Source: Rhodospirillaceae bacterium UBA4468
GTDB lineage: Bacteria > Pseudomonadota > Alphaproteobacteria > Rhodospirillales > Casp-alpha2
NCBI GenBank assembly: GCA_002389385.1
Contig: DGOK01000143.1
Coordinates: 6,628-20,167, forward strand
Length of the DNA stretch: 13,540 nt
Reading direction: 5' to 3'
Positions 13,441-13,540 of this stretch are shown here, piece by piece. The position numbers and the translations under genes were made by a program. Within the stretch, counting starts at the first letter, position 1. Each line of letters opens with the position of its first letter. The notes beneath the pieces are model-generated. The model searched no databases and had not been told where the DNA came from. It saw only the letters and a program-made list of their open reading frames with translations.

Positions 13441-13540
13441 TCATACGTCAGGATTATGCCTCTCACCGGATACAAAGGTTTGAGTGCGTTCCAAGACGTG
13501 CTGAGTATGCTCAACAAGCGTCGCGTATAAATCTCTCATC
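13441..13540 (-). CDS. C-terminal end of an unidentified gene (runs off the window)
   Basis: On the minus strand a frame is open from the window edge to a TGA at 13443-13441. It encodes 32 residues including DLYATLVEHTQHVLERTQTF, a helix-like stretch with normal protein composition. It ends 23 bases from the convergent ABM gene, a spacing usual in this window. A methionine is encoded at 13539-13537, but with no upstream sequence I cannot tell a start from an internal residue. The family is not recognised. Confidence 0.45.
   Translation of the reverse strand, partial: MRDLYATLVEHTQHVLERTQTFVSGERHNPDV

Overview
The window is about 13.5 kb of densely packed bacterial DNA. It has fourteen complete protein genes, one gene fragment at the right edge, and no gap longer than 140 bases. 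The best lineage marker is a full-length 5-aminolevulinate synthase (the C4 haem route), which points to an alphaproteobacterium. A small XRE regulator of a type common in that class agrees with this. Base composition is moderate, neither strongly GC-rich nor AT-rich outside the spacers. I cannot name the genus. No tRNA, rRNA, CRISPR array, insertion sequence or integrase is visible.

Layout, left to right. (1) 136-1414, plus strand: a carboxymuconolactone-decarboxylase-family protein and a 3-hydroxyisobutyrate-dehydrogenase-type NAD(P) oxidoreductase, 4 bases apart. (2) 1434-3035, minus strand: an RraA-fold protein with aldolase metal-site residues, followed by an FMN-dependent 2-hydroxyacid dehydrogenase. 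(3) 3036-3162: a divergent promoter region with three GGGTC heptads and a dyad. (4) 3163-3456, plus: a small ABM-domain protein. (5) 3463-10401, minus: a tightly coupled five-gene operon, in transcription order acyl-CoA dehydrogenase, NDP-forming acyl-CoA synthetase, alkaline-phosphatase-superfamily hydrolase, MFS transporter, MFS transporter. Three of its four junctions overlap. (6) 10527-11738, plus: hemA, tail to tail with an XRE regulator (11746-12141, minus). (7) 12281-13417, plus: an enoyl-CoA hydratase and a second ABM-domain protein. (8) 13441-13540, minus: the end of an unidentified gene.

How the genes may work together (inference). Apart from hemA, the window looks like a catabolic island for an organic acid that cannot be identified from sequence alone. 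The five-gene operon joins uptake (two related MFS carriers), a cytoplasmic phosphate-, sulfate- or phosphonate-type hydrolase, CoA activation and a first flavin oxidation. The hydratase downstream could supply the next beta-oxidation step. The left block joins oxidation of a 2-hydroxy acid to a 2-oxo acid, retro-aldol cleavage, and an NAD(P)-dependent hydroxyacid/semialdehyde oxidoreductase. The most interesting points are this gene combination, the signal-less hydrolase coupled to paired transporters, and the two intergenic regions with operator-like repeats.
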